A stretch of DNA of 8,004 nucleotides. Origin: Deltaproteobacteria bacterium. Its GTDB lineage: Bacteria > Desulfobacterota > DSM-4660 > Desulfatiglandales > B25-G16. Under the pieces are notes generated by a model. That model did no database searches. It saw nothing but the letters and a program-made list of their open reading frames with translations, and was not told the origin of the DNA. This document shows, one piece after another, positions 5,463 to 8,004 of this stretch (its first letter is position 1; every line of letters starts with the position of its first letter). The position numbers and the translations under genes are program-made. The stretch lies in assembly GCA_019308645.1 (NCBI GenBank), contig JAFDHR010000097.1, positions 1-8,004 on the forward strand. The letters run 5' to 3'.

Positions 5463-5951
5463 ATGGAGACCATTGCCGTTTATTGGGAATCTCGGATCAA
5501 GACATACGGGTTTCAAAGAATACCTGACTTAGCCCTTATTGAATTTTCTTGCCCCCTCTCTGACATCAAATCCCTGGGAGAAATCTTTTCTCAAGATTAT
5601 CTTGAAATCTTGAGGCCAAAATTCATAATAGCCCAGGAGTCAGTTCATAAAATCTCTTTTGTTTTTTGCCTCCCTAATAAAGAAGGCAAGGATTTCCATG
5701 CAACTCTAAAAAAAACCTCAAGGTCAACCCCTGAAAGATACATCCATCCTGTTAGTATTATTTTCTTCCATGGACCACACTTTGGTGATAGGTACGGTAT
5801 AGCCGATACCACCTTCTCTACGCTTTCAAAGGCTGGTATAAAGATTATAGCATCTGGCTGCTCCTCGGCATCTGTCTTTTTAGTTTTAGCCCAGCATGAC
5901 ATAGACAAGGCTGAAGAAATATTGTCTGAGACATTTGAGGTAGCAAGATAA
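5463..5951 (+). CDS. Tandem ACT-domain small protein, second of two
   Basis: The 162-residue product has a clear C-terminal ACT domain at about 96-160: V-S-I-I-F-F-H-G-P-H-F-G-D-R-Y-G-I-A, a helix F-S-T-L-S-K-A-G-I-K-I-I, a strand S-A-S-V-F-L-V-L, and A-E-E-I-L-S-E-T-F-E-V. The G-D-R-x-G-I-A and A-G-I-x-I elements match ligand-binding ACT domains of aspartokinases. The N-terminal half (about 22-85) looks like a second, weaker ACT region and resembles the first half of the preceding protein around H-K-I-S-F-V-F-C versus H-Q-L-T-F-C-I-S. The two genes are therefore probably an ancient tandem duplication. AAGGAAG at 5446-5452, inside the previous gene, serves as ribosome site, so translation is probably coupled. 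The kinase gene follows after 21 bases. A role in transmitting metabolite status to that kinase is inferred from the gene order only. Confidence 0.84.
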   Translation: METIAVYWESRIKTYGFQRIPDLALIEFSCPLSDIKSLGEIFSQDYLEILRPKFIIAQESVHKISFVFCLPNKEGKDFHATLKKTSRSTPERYIHPVSIIFFHGPHFGDRYGIADTTFSTLSKAGIKIIASGCSSASVFLVLAQHDIDKAEEILSETFEVAR

Positions 5952-5972
5952 TATTTTTAAGTATGGTATCAT

Positions 5973-7481
5973 ATGAAAAAATTTGACTGGCATGATAACC
6001 TCTTTGAGTCACTATCATTTCCAACCTTGATCCTTGCCCCTGATATGACCATTGTTGCAAACAATAAGAGATTTCTCAATAGATATGGCTACAGCAAGAA
6101 AAAGCTCATAGGCGCAAAATGCTATCAGATCCTTTACCAATCTGAAGATCCTTGCCCGGAGCCATCTTGCCCTTTTCTACGCGTCCTGGCTGACAAAAAA
6201 GGAACCTCTTCCCTTAAAAAAACTACAGGTCCTAATGGAGGAGAGATATATGAAGACAGGGTATGCTCCCCTATTTTAAATAATAATGGAGACGTGGATT
6301 ATATAATGGTAAGTTTAAGAGATATTACCAAAACCAAGCTCTTAGAAATAGAATCACAAAAAACCAGTGATTTTTTGGCAAATATTATTGCCAGTTCTGC
6401 ATCTGCTATACTGGTTGCTGATATGAAGGGTGTAATCCTCCGCATGAATGAGAGCGCTCGCAAATTATTTGGCTATACCGACAAGGTAGCTGTTGGTATA
6501 AGTATCGCCGAGTATCTATATACCCCGGGAGGCGCAAGGAGCGTAATGAAGAAACTCAGAAGCCCTGATTATGGTGGGGTTGGTAAACTCTTTACTACAG
6601 AGATGACAATAATTACTTCCTCAGGTGAAGAGATACCTGTTGAGATGACAGCATCTATCATATATCAGGATGGCAAAGAAGTTGCAACTATGGGTGTCTA
6701 TACAGACCTGAGACAAAAAATAGAGATAGAAAAGAAATTAAAAGAGGCCGAACAAATTAAATTGGAGCAATCGAACAAAATGGCCTCGTTAGGTCAACTG
6801 GCTGCAGGGGTGGCACATGAAATAAATAATCCGCTGACTGGGATATTGATTGATGCCAGTTTGATCTTCGAGGAGCTTGACGAAGATAGCACTATCAAGA
6901 ATGATATACAAAATATTATTGTTGATACTCACCGGTGCAAGGACATCGTGAAAAATCTTCTTGCGTATTCAAGGCAAGCAGAGTTCAAGGAAGAAATCCT
7001 GGATATGAATAATGTAATAGAGCAGACCTTTGATCTTCTTGAACACCATGCCCTTTTGCAAAATATTACGATACACAAAGAATTTTCTCCATCTATGCTA
7101 ATGTGTAAAGGTGACAAAAATAAACTTATTCAGGTTTTTACTAACATCATAATAAATGCTGCACACGCTATTACCGGCAAGGGAGATATCACAATACGTA
7201 CCAGCAGGGATAAACCAAAAGGAAAAATCTATATTGAATTTAGCGATACAGGCTGTGGCATCCCAAAGGTAGTCCTTCCAAGAATCTTTGACCACTTCTT
7301 TACCACTAAAGAAGAAGGCAAGGGGACTGGACTCGGTTTGGGTACTGTGAAAAGTATAATTGAAAAACATAGAGGAAAGATTAGGGTCAAGAAAACAAGC
7401 CCTGAAGGCACAACGTTTCTAATAGAGCTACCATTGTTTAAGGTAACGGAAGATAGCACGTTAGATAATATCATTAGGTAG
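5973..7481 (+). CDS. Soluble PAS-PAS sensor histidine kinase
   Basis: The protein has 502 residues and no membrane segment. PAS1 (about 8-122) carries Cys50, Cys61 and Cys66, the same region as the cysteine cluster of the 2334-4166 kinase but spaced C-x10-C-x4-C. PAS2 (about 133-247) shares the R-S-P-D-Y-G-G-V-G motif with PAS3 of that kinase. HisKA (268-335) has His282 in V-A-H-E-I-N-N-P. The ATPase domain (346-487) has Asn391 and Asn395, D-T-G-C-G at 425-429, F-D-H-F-F-T-T-K at 439-446 and G-T-G-L-G-L-G at 451-457. The enzyme should therefore autophosphorylate on His282. No good Shine-Dalgarno precedes the ATG at 5973, so expression may rely on coupling to the ACT gene ending 21 bases upstream. 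The receiver encoded at 4455-4847, or the one starting at 7922, is the likely phosphate acceptor. The input signal is unknown. Confidence 0.93.
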   Translation: MKKFDWHDNLFESLSFPTLILAPDMTIVANNKRFLNRYGYSKKKLIGAKCYQILYQSEDPCPEPSCPFLRVLADKKGTSSLKKTTGPNGGEIYEDRVCSPILNNNGDVDYIMVSLRDITKTKLLEIESQKTSDFLANIIASSASAILVADMKGVILRMNESARKLFGYTDKVAVGISIAEYLYTPGGARSVMKKLRSPDYGGVGKLFTTEMTIITSSGEEIPVEMTASIIYQDGKEVATMGVYTDLRQKIEIEKKLKEAEQIKLEQSNKMASLGQLAAGVAHEINNPLTGILIDASLIFEELDEDSTIKNDIQNIIVDTHRCKDIVKNLLAYSRQAEFKEEILDMNNVIEQTFDLLEHHALLQNITIHKEFSPSMLMCKGDKNKLIQVFTNIIINAAHAITGKGDITIRTSRDKPKGKIYIEFSDTGCGIPKVVLPRIFDHFFTTKEEGKGTGLGLGTVKSIIEKHRGKIRVKKTSPEGTTFLIELPLFKVTEDSTLDNIIR

Positions 7482-7527
7482 TTGGTAGTTGTCCGTTGAG
7501 TTTGTTTTTCTGAACGCTTCATGACTT

Positions 7528-7548
7528 GAAACTGGAAACTGGAAACTG
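7528..7548. repeat. Three exact tandem copies of GAAACTG
   Basis: GAAACTG occurs at 7528-7534, 7535-7541 and 7542-7548 without interruption. A related array in opposite orientation lies about 175 bases downstream (7721-7739), so the two may be the ends of one inverted-end element enclosing the degenerate repeat at 7634-7689. Confidence 0.75.
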
Positions 7549-7633
7549 GATAAATAAGGAAATTAATCTATTTTAAAAAGTAGATATTAATCCAATGAGG
7601 CTAAATAATCAGACATCCATTCTTCCTCTTAAG

Positions 7634-7689
7634 ATAAGGGAGTAAAACTTATGCCTATGCTTTGTATTTTAGCATTGGTGGCTACCTGA
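7634..7689. repeat. Degenerate copy of the element at 2254-2329
   Basis: The last 15 bases (7675-7689, TTGGTGGCTACCTGA) are identical to 2315-2329, and the left part (ATAAGGG then GTAAAACTT, 7634-7650) resembles 2254-2269. The distance between the two blocks is about 21 bases shorter than in the fuller copy, indicating an internal deletion. Both copies have the same orientation. Confidence 0.6.
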
Positions 7690-7720
7690 AAATTAACATA
7701 AAAGCTTAATACCTCTTTTT

Positions 7721-7739
7721 CCAAGTTCCAAGTTTCGAG
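7721..7739. repeat. Tandem CCAAGTT repeat, opposite to the 7528 array
   Basis: CCAAGTT is repeated exactly at 7721-7727 and 7728-7734. On the minus strand this reads CTCGAAACTTGGAACTTGG, similar to the GAAACTGG array at 7528-7549 read on the plus strand. The arrangement suggests imperfect inverted ends. Confidence 0.5.
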
Positions 7740-7755
7740 CATCAAGTTTGATGGT

Positions 7756-7884
7756 CTCGTAAAACGGCTCAACAACATGTCATTTCGAGCGAAGCGAGAA
7801 ATCTCACCAATGTAACACGCTGAAAACACAAGATTTCTCCTTGTAGTCGAAATGACAAATACACCAGGTATGACTTTTTACGAG
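7756..7884. repeat. Nested inverted-repeat element of about 130 bp
   Basis: Three sets of complementary arms are nested. CTCGTAAAA (7756-7764) pairs with TTTTACGAG (7876-7884), TGTCATTTCGA (7778-7788) with TCGAAATGACA (7847-7857), and GAGAAATCT (7796-7804) with AGATTTCTC (7831-7839). All three pairs are perfect. The core with GAGCGAAGCGAG resembles a widespread class of bacterial intergenic repeats. It lies directly upstream of the receiver gene at 7922, so a long folded leader RNA or an effect on its expression is possible. Confidence 0.75.
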
Positions 7885-7921
7885 TTCATAAAGTTTCAAA
7901 TTGTAAGAGGAGAATTTATTT

Positions 7922-8004
7922 ATGGCCCTTATAGAAGATCAGACATATCAACCGACAATATTGGTAATAGATGATGAAAAACGAATACGTGAAGGATGTT
8001 ATAA
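7922..8004 (+). CDS. Response-regulator receiver protein, 5' end only (partial)
   Basis: Twenty-seven codons plus two bases are present. After about ten variable residues comes P-T-I-L-V-I-D-D-E-K-R-I-R-E-G, the first strand and acidic pocket of a receiver domain (Asp17 and Asp18, with Glu19). The ATG at 7922 follows AGAGGAGA (7906-7913) with AGGAG ending nine bases before the start, a convincing ribosome site. The phospho-acceptor Asp and any output domain lie beyond the window, so it cannot be said whether this is an NtrC-type activator, a DNA-binding regulator or another stand-alone receiver. Placement after the PAS kinase on the same strand suggests a cognate pair, but 440 bases of repeats intervene, so it probably has its own promoter. 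Confidence 0.85.
   Translation, partial: MALIEDQTYQPTILVIDDEKRIREGCY

Larger units (their letters stand above)
7482..7921. other. 440-base gene-free, repeat-filled spacer
   Basis: No credible gene is present. The spacer holds a 7-bp tandem array (7528-7548), a degenerate copy of the 2207-2329 element (7634-7689), an opposing 7-bp array (7721-7739) and a nested inverted-repeat element (7756-7884). The next gene begins only 37 bases beyond the last one. No canonical terminator follows the kinase stop at 7481, and no confident promoter for the 7922 gene could be assigned. Confidence 0.7.

Noticed and set aside
5963..5986. Seven-codon open frame overlapping the start of the PAS-PAS kinase gene
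   Set aside because: It lacks a ribosome site and any conserved feature; probably chance.
7629..7829. 66-codon minus-strand open frame
   Set aside because: It overlaps three different dispersed repeats and has no ribosome site or recognisable domain.

Overview
The window carries six complete protein-coding genes, two genes cut by its edges, and three gene-poor stretches rich in dispersed repeats. Base composition is moderately AT-rich. The content points to an anaerobic, environmental, non-model bacterium. The evidence is a divergent methylenetetrahydrofolate reductase-family gene in a C1-type setting, soluble multi-PAS histidine kinases with Cys-rich PAS domains, a MerR/BldC-like HTH fused to a receiver, and short palindromic repeats between genes. 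This style would suit an anammox-type planctomycete (Brocadiales) or a Nitrospirota/Desulfobacterota lineage, but the sequence alone cannot settle the taxon.

Left part, minus strand (1-1595): the first codons of an unidentified gene (TTG start at 26), a MetF-family reductase (52-933), and a DNA-binding response regulator with an N-terminal MerR/excisionase/BldC-type HTH and a C-terminal receiver (1023-1595). The regulator is preceded by an AT-rich promoter zone holding three tandem 9-bp units, a plausible site for its own binding.

1596-2333 has no convincing gene. It holds three related GC-rich palindromic repeats, then a 116-bp element with 25-bp inverted ends that sits against the 3' end of the next gene.

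Signalling locus (2334-7481): a 610-aa soluble PAS-PAS-PAS histidine kinase on the minus strand is divergent from a plus-strand cluster. The cluster is a stand-alone receiver protein (4455-4847), two adjacent small tandem-ACT proteins related to aspartokinase regulatory domains (4927-5457 and 5463-5951), and a 502-aa soluble PAS-PAS histidine kinase (5973-7481). A good sigma70-type promoter (4361-4389) precedes the receiver gene. The two kinases look like paralogues, and both carry the same three-cysteine signature in the first PAS domain. The working model is a cytoplasmic phosphorelay in which ACT proteins supply small-molecule (perhaps amino-acid) sensing in trans, and Cys-PAS domains supply a redox, metal or cofactor input. 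This is inference.

7482-7921 again has no gene. It contains 7-bp tandem repeats, a degenerate copy of the element seen at 2207-2329, and a nested ~130-bp inverted-repeat element. At the right edge (7922 onward) another receiver-domain protein begins after a good Shine-Dalgarno site and runs out of the window.
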